Of a DNA stretch of 11,096 nucleotides, positions 1 to 8,445 are shown one piece after another. The translations under genes and the position numbers were made by a program. The stretch lies in NCBI GenBank assembly GCA_003024985.2, contig PXIH01S0035333.1, one strand, 5' to 3'. Origin of the DNA: Euperipatoides rowelli. Its lineage: Eukaryota; Onychophora; Udeonychophora; Euonychophora; Peripatopsidae. Each line of letters opens with the position of its first letter. Positions within the stretch are counted from its first letter, which is position 1. The notes beneath the pieces are model-generated. The model did no database searches, was not told where the DNA came from, and saw only the letters and a list, made by a program, of their open reading frames with translations.

Positions 1-1549
1 TTTAGATTATAGCGTTAAATAAAATAAAAATTTAAAAAGTTGAGATGTTTAGAATTTTATAAATTGTAGAGACCAATTCTACATTTTGTAAATTTTTATG
101 AGTTTCATAAAAATTAATAATATTGATGTAGCTGGAGTTGAGAAGTATTTTTGTAATGAGTAATCTAGGTTTAGTTTATATAAGTTTTATCTAATTAAGC
201 TTTTGAGAAGTGCAAATTTGAGTAGTAACACCTTGAACTGGTTTTTGATGATATGCAGAGAAGGAAATATAATGTGCAGACCAGTAAGATTATGTATATT
301 TCGTACTGGTAAAAAAGTTTGGTTTCCTGGAAGAGGATAATGTCATAATTATTTGCTTGCATCATTAATTTAGGTTATGGTGTTTGTGAGAGTTATAAAC
401 CTATGAGTGTTGAGTGAAAGTTTTTGGCAGGTTAAATACTTCAAAACTTAGCATTACTGTTGTAAATATGAGATCTTAGTTCTTCCTACTATCATAATGA
501 GAGATGAGTGAAATAGGAGTGAGATAAATGAGGACTAAGAACCTCCAATGTATGTTCAATTATTTGGTCATATGTATTTCTAGAATTTCTATAAACAGTA
601 TAATGTGATGGCTTACTTATGGTATTAAATTTTCTAATTTTGATTGAGTCTACATCAGTGTGATTTTCCATTCTGGTAGCAGTGGGTTTCAGATAGTTGA
701 ACAAATAATGTATGTATTCAATGGAGAAGAATGGAATTCCATTGCAGGAACACTACACTCACTCAAACTTGATACGGTTAGGGTGATGGCTATGCATAAG
801 ACAAACAGCTCTATATCCTGAGGAAGGGTAATTTATATTTCAGTGGAAAATTTTTGAAGTTTAATAGAAACAAATGTCCAAGGACTTCAACTAAGTTTGA
901 TGATGGTGAATGGACTTTCCTTCTAGTGCTAGTTGAAATATGTCTGGAGGTCAGAGGGATGTTGTCATACAATGTAAACGAAGGTGATTAGGTAATCTTA
1001 TCTATCAGATCAACTTCCTGCAGCTTTTGAAAGATAGAAAACCATTCATGGATCAAGGCTCCTTACTTGCTTTATAGATTGGCATTTTTTATGACTGGCA
1101 GGTTTGTTTTCCCTACATTTGGGGCAAAAGTGGTGAAGATTACAGTAATAAGATGATAAAAGCACTCACAATTAAATAAAATTATGAGATAGTTAGGTAA
1201 GTAAATCCTTAGAAATTTATTTTTACAAAAAAGGGGAGACCCAATAGTGTTTTGCCTTGAGCCAGTTGGAAGAAAATTATTGACTTTCCAGTGTAACATA
1301 AATTTCAATAGGAAGAGGCATATTCCAAGAGGTAATAGATGTAATGATAGCCTAAGCTTGTATGTTTCAGGTAAAATGTATTGGAATGAAAAGTAGGAAC
1401 TTTTTCAATATTATCATTTTAAAAGTAGTAACTGGGATTATTAACTGATAGAAGGTATTAATATGCTTCTTTCTATCTGTTATTTAATATTAAGGTTTTA
1501 TTATCGACAAAAATGTATTTCATACTTTTATTAGTATCTTACTTTGCAG
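1..1549. other. Upstream intronic DNA of the ADAMTS gene
   Basis: AT-rich sequence ending in the splice acceptor at 1549. Apart from the LINE-endonuclease-like fragment at 195-365 on the minus strand, no coding exon, RNA gene or repeat could be supported. Two minus-strand open stretches, 492-704 and 1072-1308, have no recognisable motif. The first lies just upstream of the endonuclease-like fragment on the same strand and could be part of the same dead element, but that is only positional. The exons for the metalloprotease domain are not here. Confidence 0.6.
195..365 (-). pseudogene. Possible LINE AP-endonuclease fragment
   Basis: An open minus-strand stretch of about 57 codons, from an ATG at 365 to a stop at 195-197. 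It contains NNYDIILFQETKLF at 353-312. This closely resembles the 'YDIIxLQETxL' motif of the apurinic-type endonuclease at the start of non-LTR retrotransposon ORF2, where the Glu is a metal-binding catalytic residue. Downstream residues are not convincingly alignable in this frame, but another frame suggests the usual continuation, as expected of a decayed copy. No reverse transcriptase follows, because the window edge is only about 190 bases away in that direction. The call rests on one short motif, so it is tentative. It is on the opposite strand from the reverse transcriptase fossil at 9351 and so is not part of that copy. Confidence 0.35.
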
Positions 1550-1709
1550 TAATACAGCTTCAAACTGTGTCCGTGACAAAGCTGACCATAGAAACAATCT
1601 TAATCACTTTTTGGATGGTCGCTTACCTGGTCAAAGGTTCACTGCCAACATGCAGTGTAGAATCGCCAAAGATCAATCTTTTCGTCACGATGATAGTCAA
1701 AGTAGTGCG
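1550..1709 (+). CDS. ADAMTS-family exon, disintegrin-like/cysteine-rich segment
   Basis: Internal exon of a secreted ADAMTS metalloprotease (extracellular matrix proteolysis). It follows a pyrimidine-rich tract and the acceptor TTTGCAG at 1543-1549 and ends at the donor GTAAGT at 1710. The reading frame starts at 1551 (base 1550 completes a codon split by a phase-2 intron) and stays open to a phase-0 end. It encodes about 53 residues. The diagnostic stretch LPGQRFTANMQC (codons 1623-1658) matches the family pattern LPGxxYxAxxQC at the disintegrin-like/cysteine-rich boundary. An upstream Cys (SNC, 1560-1568) also fits. The catalytic HExxH domain would lie in earlier exons not present here. The frame containing the ATG at 1513 is not the coding one. 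Family placement is good; which ADAMTS paralogue is not decidable, though an insect stall-like or ADAMTS-A-like member is possible. Confidence 0.85.
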
Positions 1710-2252
1710 GTAAGTTCATTCACCCTATTTAATGTCTATTTATTTACTGTCTGGTGATCTAAATTAGGTTTACATGTTTCTATTTAATTTATTAAAAGAA
1801 ACAAAGCAGTAATATAGTTGTGATATGTTTCTGAAAATAACAATACAAAATCACACTTTAATTATTGTAATTTTAATTCCCTCTTTTGTTTTTTTTATAT
1901 TTGTCAAATTTTCATACCGTATTTTTACATTTTTTGATTCAGAAATATAATATGCAGCTGTATTATTTTAAAAAATAAAAACTTTACTACAATGATAAGC
2001 TTGTTTGGCTTTAAAAACGTGGATGTGATTTAAGTAATTGGCTCTATAATGTGAAATGATCAACTTTCTGATGTTGGGTCTGCTATTATATTCATTAATA
2101 ATTTGTTTGTATGTTTATTGTTATCATTGAGGGGTCAGGATATACATTTAAATTATTGTTATGGATACAATGGAATGTATTTTAAACAATAAATTTGCCC
2201 TGTGGACAGACTGCATAGGGATAGACAATGAAAATATACATTTTGATTTTTT

Positions 2253-2273
2253 GGGGTTGGGTGAGGGGTTGGG
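2253..2273 (+). other. Canonical G-quadruplex motif, first repeat unit
   Basis: Four G runs (GGGG 2253-2256, GGG 2259-2261, GGGG 2265-2268, GGG 2271-2273) are separated by loops of 2, 3 and 2 bases, which satisfies the G3+N1-7 rule. It is on the sense strand of the ADAMTS gene, so it would also be present in the pre-mRNA. Confidence 0.65.
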
Positions 2274-2452
2274 AATGACCCTGAAGTGTTTATCATTCTT
2301 CCCAACATGGAACAAACTTGAAATTTGGCATGTGGATAGATTGCATAGTGTACACAATGAAAATAGACTTTATGAATTTTGGCACAAACTTGAAATTCAG
2401 CATGTAATTAAGTTGTATAGTGTAAACAATACAAATAGACTTTTTGATTTTT

Positions 2453-2482
2453 GGGGGATGGGAGGGGTTGGGTTTGGTGGGG
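2453..2482 (+). other. Canonical G-quadruplex motif, third repeat unit
   Basis: Five G runs of at least three (2453-2457, 2460-2462, 2464-2467, 2470-2472, 2479-2482) have loops of 2, 1, 2 and 6 bases, fitting the G3+N1-7 rule. It is the equivalent block of the unit at 2253-2273. In the fourth unit the block has decayed to three full runs, and in the second unit it is missing. Confidence 0.65.
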
Positions 2483-3512
2483 AAAGACCCTGAAGTGTTC
2501 AGCATACTTCCCAACATGGCACAGACTTTAAATTTGGCATGTAGGTAGGTTACATAGTGAAGTCAATGAAAACAGCCTTTTTGAATTTTGGGGATGGGGT
2601 GTAGGGAATGGCCCTGCAGTGTTTAGCATACTTAATAGCAATACTGGGTCCCACTTTGGGCAATGCTGGGTCCCAGGCAACACTGAGTACTTCAGCTAGT
2701 AAATAATAATTTTTTTAAAACCCATGCACTGAAGTTTTGAAACTTCAAAAAATATCAAAAGTGTTATAGCCTATAAGTGATTATTAAAACTTTGTTTAAG
2801 AAGTGAAGTCAAAAATTAGTTTTAATTTAATATTTTTACTGATATACTTTAAAATTACAATCTTACACCAATCATTTAATGATAATAACTAGCAATTGAT
2901 AATATTGTATTAATAACACAAAAATAATGCGATATGGTCTTACTTTTGGTACATTTTTATTTCTAGCTTAGGTTACTTTAAAACACATTTTAAACTGAAC
3001 CATTGTACCCCACCATAATGACGAAATATAGATTTTTTTTTTAGTTTTGTCACTATATAGCCTACATATAATTTTATTACTTCAATAATTTGAAACTGGT
3101 ATTTTTTAGGAGCAGTCATACACAAAAATCACAGTTAATCAATCTTTACTACAAATAAGAATCTTTAAGACACCAAAACCAACTCCATAGAACATAATTA
3201 TTCTCTTGGGCTCTTGCTTATCTAGCCTTGAGGTTTACATTTCACTATCAAATGACAGATTACTTGTGCATAAAGTCATTGTGATCACTTTTGCTGTTAC
3301 ATGATAAGACTTTAAAAGTTAAAAATTAATTCTATTATTATTCAAATTTCTAAAATGTATGCACAGGGAAACTTTGGCCAATACAAATCTTATTTAATTT
3401 TTGTAAAATAAGCTGTAGCAGTTATGGCTGATACTTAACCTATGCAAATATATTAATTTTGGAATTTTATTCAATGATGGACCAATTTTATTCAACTATT
3501 TCCTATTTATAG

Positions 3513-3602
3513 GATGTATGCCGACATCTGAAATGCAAAGGCACAAGGTATGCTGTAGGTGTCCATCCAGCATTAGAAGGTACTTATTGCGGGAACAAGC
3601 AG
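3513..3602 (+). CDS. ADAMTS-family exon, cysteine-rich segment
   Basis: Ninety-base exon, exactly 30 codons, bounded by the acceptor TTTATAG ending at 3512 and the donor GTATCT at 3603. It is phase 0 on both sides, so it joins in frame to the exons at 1550-1709 and 8046-8203. It begins DVCRHLKC, which corresponds to the family motif 'C..LWC', and ends ALEGTYCGNKQ, the 'aDGTxCG..' motif that precedes 'WC..GxCV'. The last motif is completed by the first codons of the next exon, giving CGNKQ-WCRGGQCV across the junction. That continuity is strong evidence that both exons belong to one gene. The usual Trp of LWC is Lys here (LKC), a divergent feature. The exon is too short to be found by ORF length alone; recognition rests on motif order and splice phase. 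Confidence 0.82.
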
Positions 3603-3753
3603 GTATCTAAACAATATGAATTTATAATAAACCTTTATTAGTTTTAATAAATATTAAAACAACAATTGATGCTTCTAAATATTTTAATAAAAAATAAAAA
3701 CAAACATTTCATGCAGCACACACATAAACACACACATTCATATTCATGTCTTG

Positions 3754-3812
3754 AGCACTTGATAAGTCAGTCTCCATTATTCAGCACTTGATAAGTTAGT
3801 CTCCAATAATTC
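3754..3812 (-). repeat. Two-copy tandem repeat of about 30 bp
   Basis: AGCACTTGATAAGTCAGTCT at the start of 3754-3782 is repeated with few changes at 3783-3812, head to tail. On the minus strand the unit reads ETxLSSA, so the duplication covers the C-terminal codons of the remnant ORF at 3777-4310. The stop codon at 3777-3779 lies at the junction of the copies. Confidence 0.8.
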
Positions 3813-4310
3813 ATTATCATCTTGTATGTCAGTTTGTTCAATATCACTTTTTTGCTCACCAGAATCCACTTCTTGTGAATCTGTTGCTATAATCTTAGTC
3901 AAAATGTTTCCTTTTCTGTTTCTTCTGGAGTTTTTCTGTTGTTACTTTGTCAAGTCTGCCTATTACCATTTTCTTTACAGTTTTCTGATCGGCCTTTTTA
4001 ACATTCTACTGGACAGGTACATCCAGTTTTTTCTCGTATACCATCACCAAAACATTTGCAGGTACAGACACCAAATAGCTTTTCAAAACTATTTTAATTT
4101 TTCTATGAATGACACTGAATTTCTCTTCAACTTTGACTATCTTTCAAGTTTATGAGCTTTAGCTATTAGCATCTTTACACAAATCGAAATACTATTTTTT
4201 CTATAATTGGAGTCCTGGCATTCATGTAAACATGTTGTATTCCATTAGCTAACATTTGTGCATTAGCATGAAAGCTTTTTTTTTAAACTTCTCTGATTTC
4301 AGTTTCCAGC
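3777..4310 (-). pseudogene. Broken ORF with a CTCKC cysteine motif, function unknown
   Basis: Minus-strand coding-like remnant with several frame breaks. Its recognisable pieces, in order, are: a segment reading ANAQMLANGIQHVYMNAR near 4275; LFGVCTCKCFG with CTCKC at 4066-4052, followed shortly by CTCPVEC; a basic stretch with KKMVIGRLDKV; and an acidic tail ending LLETNLSSAE and a stop at 3777. The layout (cysteine cluster such as 'LFDIxxCKC', then a 'CxC' pair, then 'kMxIGxxDk') resembles uncharacterised insect ORFs that I associate from memory with multicopy, transposon-like genes. I cannot name a function. At least one frameshift and a stop separate the cysteine part from the basic part. 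The plus-strand frame at 3826-4155 is a shadow of this remnant. The upstream limit is approximate. Confidence 0.35.
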
Positions 4311-5149
4311 AATCTTACTATAATAAAAGGCTAGTTTGGTCACTTTGGTCATGATGTCTGTCATGCTGCTCGGCCATTTTTAGCGAGCCAATGATGCTAA
4401 AGATGTTTTTGCTCTATTTTCTGTCCATAGATGTCGCTGTATCCGCTGTATACGTCATTTTTGACAGGCTTTTAAACTAGTACATTTTATAAACATCTTC
4501 AGAATTTAAGAGTTGCCTGAGAGAACCGGTGTTGATTTTCCAAATATTGAATGTTCTGTTANACTTTGTGTAAAAATGTCTGATATATTATCAAGTGAAA
4601 CAGAAATAAAAGGACTACTAGACATTTAAAAAAAAATTCAATGGAATGATAATAAACTAATAATAAACTTATAAATGTCACTAACAAAGAAACTTACACA
4701 ACTCACAAAGAACCTTACAAAAAAAAAAGAGAATGTATCAATTATATCATCCTTAAATACTATTTTATAATATAACAATATATTTTTTTTTGTAGGAACT
4801 ATATTAGACTACTAGGAAGTCATTTTCTGATATTTAATCAAATAGAAAACATTTTTAAACTATTTTAATACAAACGTATCTAGATGTAGTGTCAATGCCC
4901 TGTAAATAAGCCATAATAGCCAATGTGCCATTAGAAGATTGCACAAAAAAACTCGGCGATAAAATATTTGAAGCTATCCCGTGCAAATTTCTCCCCCCTC
5001 CCTCCTCACAGCAACTCACTTCCTTTTCAGAGCATTTATACTGAGAGTAGCTTGGAAGGAATGGCGTTAAACAGCCGCATGTTTCCAAATAATTGTATAG
5101 TAAAGATAATGAGTCAAGTGTTTTATTAAATAAAAAGTTGGATTTCTCT

Positions 5150-6654
5150 CTCATCATCTTTTGTATCTTTTGAGCCATGCGTTAAAGTTTTTACCAGGAA
5201 CTTCAATAAATTAATTCATCTTATCTTCTATTTTATTTTTTGGTAACTTCTGATTTTGAGATCGAATTTCCATAATTAGATAAAACCATAGCTATGAGTC
5301 ACATAAAGTTTGAAAGCATTCAGACATGCTTTGTTTATTATATTTGTCCTTAGAGCAAAATGTCCCTTCTACTTGTCTATCGCTTCTAAGAATAATTGAA
5401 CACCATTTGGTCCTTGTGGTCTACATCCACTTTTGTCTTCTTTTAATATTCTATTATTTCAGGTTTCTTTTCAATTGTTTCACTAACAGATCTAATATGG
5501 TGCTTTGTGGTTGCCAACAGCATAACTTTATTTTTTTTGGCACATAACTAATCAAAGTTATATTGTCATGAAATTCATATAAAGAAAAGTAGACTGATCC
5601 ATTTTTATTTGCCTTAAATTCTTTGGGAATTTCCCATTTATTTTTGTGGATGGTGCCTACACACTACACAGGTTAGACCAATTGTAAGAAGATTTTGAAG
5701 TAGAAGTATACTAGTTAAAACATTGTCTATAGTAAGGTTTTGTGAGGAGTATTTGACACTAGAAATTACTGTGTTGACTACATTACTTCCAAGTTATGTT
5801 GTACTTCATCTCCAAGTTGTTTTCCTAAGTAACTAAGCCATCAATAATGTACCCGGTACCAATCTCATACAACCAAAACTTTATTCCATATTTGGACGGT
5901 TTGCTTAGCATGTTGCCTATTGAATAAATTTACAATGATCCCAAAATGCCATCAGTTCTTCATCAATGGTAAAATTAACTGCTGATAATCATAGTTTTTC
6001 TTAATTGTACAATGTACAAGAAATAGGTCCCAAATATAATGGATCTTGTGGTCTCGGGTTCTTTTGTCATCAAACCTGATAAATCTTCTTATATTTTCAA
6101 AACGATTTACCAACATTGTAGTTTTATATAAATGATTTGACCATTTATCTAAAAATAGTTCTCCTATTGGTGTATCCCATAGAGCTTCTACACCAGCTAA
6201 AAGCAACAAGCCAAAGAAAGCATTCATTTTATCAAAGTTTAATTTTATCAAACTTTATTTTTTGTAGCCTATACACATTTGGTTTCTCTATTAGTACACA
6301 TTATAATTTCTTGTACAATATCATCTGTATTGAAAGTTTTCCATGAAGATAATATCCTGGCACAAACAAACAATATTGTGGCTCAAAGTTTTTATTTGTA
6401 ATGGTACTATTTGCCATTCAAATCAAATTTCTCCTACTATTGCTTGAGTGCTTTCATCGATTTCACTATCAAAAGAACTTGTCATCATTTCACTATGATG
6501 TCAAGTAAACAATATTGTCTAAAATATCATTCTCCAATTCATTTCCTTCAAAGTTCATGCCTCATTTGATCCACTTCATATCTATCCACCTCTGAACAGT
6601 TTCTTCAAAATCTGGATCAGTTGTTCTTACACATTTTTTATTGTTTGATGTCAT
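5150..6654 (-). pseudogene. piggyBac-type transposase fossil (DDE_Tnp_1_7)
   Basis: Dead transposase of a cut-and-paste DNA transposon, read from a plausible ATG at 6654 (MTSNNKKCVRTTDPDFEE) through several frames. An acidic N-terminal part is broken by stops at about 6560-6440. The longest open piece, 6251-5952, includes FFGLLLLAGV and NRFENIRRFIRFDDKRTRD, typical of piggyBac proteins. Frame shifts then reveal FTIDEELMAFWDHC near 5970 (first catalytic Asp region), LSKPSKYGIKFWLYE near 5890, LTIDN at 5736-5722 (second Asp region, TxDNxFTS in the family), VGTIHKNKWEIPKEF near 5650-5617, ISYVPKKNKV, KKPEII, and VDVDHKDQM at 5430-5401 (third Asp region). The order matches the family throughout. 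Beyond 5400 the C-terminal part is poorly preserved; no zinc-binding C-terminus or TTAA-flanked terminal repeats were found. It lies antisense inside an ADAMTS intron. The plus-strand frame at 5326-5547 is its shadow. Confidence 0.85.
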
Positions 6655-7384
6655 GTTAAAGTTTTATCATGAACTCATTAAAAATAACATGGGCTGAAGG
6701 TATTACAATTGGGATATATTTAAACTAAAAAAAATAATAATTAATGGCTGTTTATGGTTAAAAAACTTAGCTGAATCTCCAGCCATCAGCATTTTAAAAT
6801 AGCCTACACCCTTTTAGTTACCTTTACTAAAATTTATCTTTGAATAATAGAGGATACTGGTATATCTTTAAAATAGATTGAGTTCCAGCTTATAGTTTAC
6901 AAATATTCAAGCTTTTTCCAACAGTTCTTAGGATAATAGCATAAATGACTCAGATGATATCACAGAATCACAAGGTTATGCAGAATAATCAGAATACTTG
7001 GTTGTTGTTAGTGATAATGAACAGTTTTTGTTAGCATCTAGAGTTGAGGTAACAAAACTTCGTCAAACAAATAAAAGAATTATTGCATCTGCACTAAACT
7101 ATTGTTTCTTTAGTACAGCTGCCTAACTGAGTATTTTTGAAGAATTGTGCAATTTTTGATAAAGTGTATGAAATGTTTACCATAGCTAGTATATAACTTA
7201 ATGTTTATATTTATATGTGGAGGAAAATTTTATTTGACTGCTGTGGTTAGCTAGAGGTCGTTGTTTTAGGGGTACTTTGACAAAAATTAGAAAATAAAAA
7301 TGCTCTAATTTGATGGTGCATCATTCTGCTCAGATCTTTGACTTCACATACTACCTAAAATTCATTCCTGAACACATCTCTGTC

Positions 7385-7620
7385 GAAAAATTAAAAAAAA
7401 AAATGGCCACCATCTTGGACGCCATCTTGAATTTTTAAAAATTACTCAAAATGTGTCAGAAATCATCCCAAAGAATTATGGGTGATGGGATACAATGATT
7501 TCTGAAGTTTCCCTTTGGCAAATTCAAAAATGATATCAAAATAAGCTAAATATGCTAATTAGGGGGTCTCCCAGACCCCAAACATCTGGAATCTGACTTC
7601 CCTCCACATCAAATCTTAAA
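7385..7620. repeat. Probable interspersed repeat with CATCTTGGACGCCATCTTG core
   Basis: The block begins with a poly-A stretch and GCCACCATCTTGGACGCCATCTTG, two adjacent copies of a 'GCCATCTTG' motif (complement CAAGATGGC). This style is common in dispersed invertebrate repeats. It ends near a perfect hairpin, GGGGTCT-CCC-AGACCCC at 7563-7579 (stem 7, loop 3). No terminal inverted repeats or target duplications could be matched, so element type and limits are uncertain. Confidence 0.35.
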
Positions 7621-8045
7621 TATAACAGTTCATACTACATATGGTATAAATTTCATAATTTTATCATAAGGTGAGCAATTGTTCTGGTTAACAGCTGTAC
7701 TACTTTAATTTACTGGTTGCAAAACATCTCATTTCAAAAATCAGCAAATTTTTTAATGAATGCATTTGTGTGATAGAACAATAAAATAATAGTGTTTCAT
7801 TTGAAGTGTTTTAATCATTTCATAATGACTGGTTAAATTAATATGTTGATCAACTTTCTATCTCTATCAACATACTGTACATGTTAATACATTAAACAAA
7901 GTATTGTACTAATATTTTCCTTTACTACAGGTATAACTAATTTGTAATTTCATAATTTATAAATTTCAAATTCAAACACAATCTAATTTTTCTATTAAAT
8001 TTTTCATTGATATTTAATTTTTGAAAGTTTCTATTATTATTATAG

Positions 8046-8203
8046 TGGTGTCGTGGAGGTCAATGTGTCCCTTTTGGTTCATCTGGTCCTGTTGCAATAG
8101 ATGGTCAATGGACTGTTTGGGGTGCTTTTTCAGAATGTGTGTCCTCCTGCATATTAGAGAGTAAAGGTCTTAAATCAGCTTTTCGTTTATGTGAAAATCC
8201 ACC
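8046..8203 (+). CDS. ADAMTS-family exon, end of cysteine-rich segment plus start of TSP1 repeat
   Basis: Exon of 158 bases after the acceptor ATTATAG ending at 8045, with the donor GTAAGT at 8204. It starts in phase 0 and ends in phase 2. It opens WCRGGQCVPFG, the conserved 'WC..G.CV' element, then GPVAIDGQWTVWGAFSEC, the linker and start of the first thrombospondin type 1 repeat. Within the repeat, WTVW keeps a WxxW C-mannosylation motif, but the third tryptophan is Phe. CVSSC fits the Cxx(S/T)C O-fucosylation pattern, but is followed by Ile rather than Gly. An insertion-like stretch between the second and third cysteines (about residues 36-47, ILESKG) departs from the usual CGGG form. The last Cys here is in RLCENP. 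The exon carrying the rest of the repeat was not found downstream in this window. Confidence 0.87.
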
Positions 8204-8432
8204 GTAAGTCATTTTTCATTGATTATTTACTCTGTTACCAATTTATGCTTATGCAAATATAAAATCTTATATAGATTATTTAATGTTTGACAAGATTAGA
8301 AATTTCCTATATCAAATGTTCAGAGTTATCTTTAAAATTTAATATTAATATAATGTTTGAGATCATTTGAATTCCCTCTCATCTTGGTCCAATTAATTAT
8401 TTAAAACAATTGTTTTTCATTATTCTTAAAAG

Positions 8433-8445
8433 AATAATACAATAG
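8433..8445. repeat. Target-site duplication of left SINE, left copy
   Basis: AATAATACAATAG here is repeated exactly at 8712-8724, immediately after the A-rich tail. The shared bases could extend one more (T). A duplication of this size (12-14 bp) fits target-primed reverse transcription by a LINE. Confidence 0.85.

Larger units (their letters stand above)
2184..2633 (+). repeat. Four-unit G-rich minisatellite
   Basis: Four diverged tandem copies run at about 2184-2310, 2311-2382, 2383-2519 and 2520-2633. Each copy contains, in order: a segment like ACAAACTTGAAATTTGGCAT, then TGCATAGTG, then CAATGAAAATAGACTTT with TGAATTTTGG, a G-rich block, and GACCCTGAAGTGTT with CCCAACATGG. The second copy is shortened, having lost the G-rich block and the part after it. 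The open reading frames across this block (for example 2161-2493 plus, and 2148-2357 and 2293-2517 minus) are by-products of the repeat and look non-coding. The array lies wholly inside an intron. Confidence 0.85.
1710..3512 (+). other. ADAMTS intron, 1803 bp
   Basis: Intron between the first two recognised exons, with a GTAAGT donor and a TTTATAG acceptor, phase 0. The part at 1710-2183 is plain AT-rich DNA. A G-rich minisatellite occupies 2184-2633, followed by a short duplicated segment (CAATACTGGGTCCCA at 2639-2653, repeated with one change at 2661-2675). From 2700 to 3500 no gene, RNA or repeat was supported. Confidence 0.75.
3603..8045 (+). other. ADAMTS intron, 4443 bp, holding transposon fossils
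   Basis: Intron with donor GTATCT and acceptor ATTATAG, phase 0. It contains, on the minus strand, the cysteine-motif remnant (about 3777-4310) and the piggyBac-type transposase fossil (about 5150-6654), and a repeat-like block at 7385-7620. Stretches 4310-5150, 6660-7385 and 7620-8045 hold no gene that can be supported. A lone undetermined base (N) sits at 4562. Confidence 0.7.

Noticed and set aside
730-743. Perfect 14-base palindrome AATGGAATTCCATT
   Set aside because: Isolated, with no flanking structure; palindromes of this size are expected occasionally by chance.
1072-1308. Minus-strand 78-codon frame
   Set aside because: No motif, and composition as expected of AT-rich intron.
1513-1713. 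Plus-strand frame starting at the ATG at 1513
   Set aside because: It overlaps the ADAMTS exon in a different frame and reads through its splice acceptor; the exon frame carries the family motifs.
2161-2517. Open frames over the minisatellite
   Set aside because: They arise from repeated text, differ in frame between units, and have no recognisable domain.
3826-4155. Plus-strand hydrophobic frame resembling a membrane protein
   Set aside because: It is the antisense of the cysteine-motif remnant; the hydrophobic look comes from T-rich codons.
4855-5178. Minus-strand 107-codon frame as a separate gene
   Set aside because: It starts at the decayed C-terminal end of the piggyBac fossil, shows no family motif, and has a low-complexity Glu/Gly stretch; no support for an independent gene.
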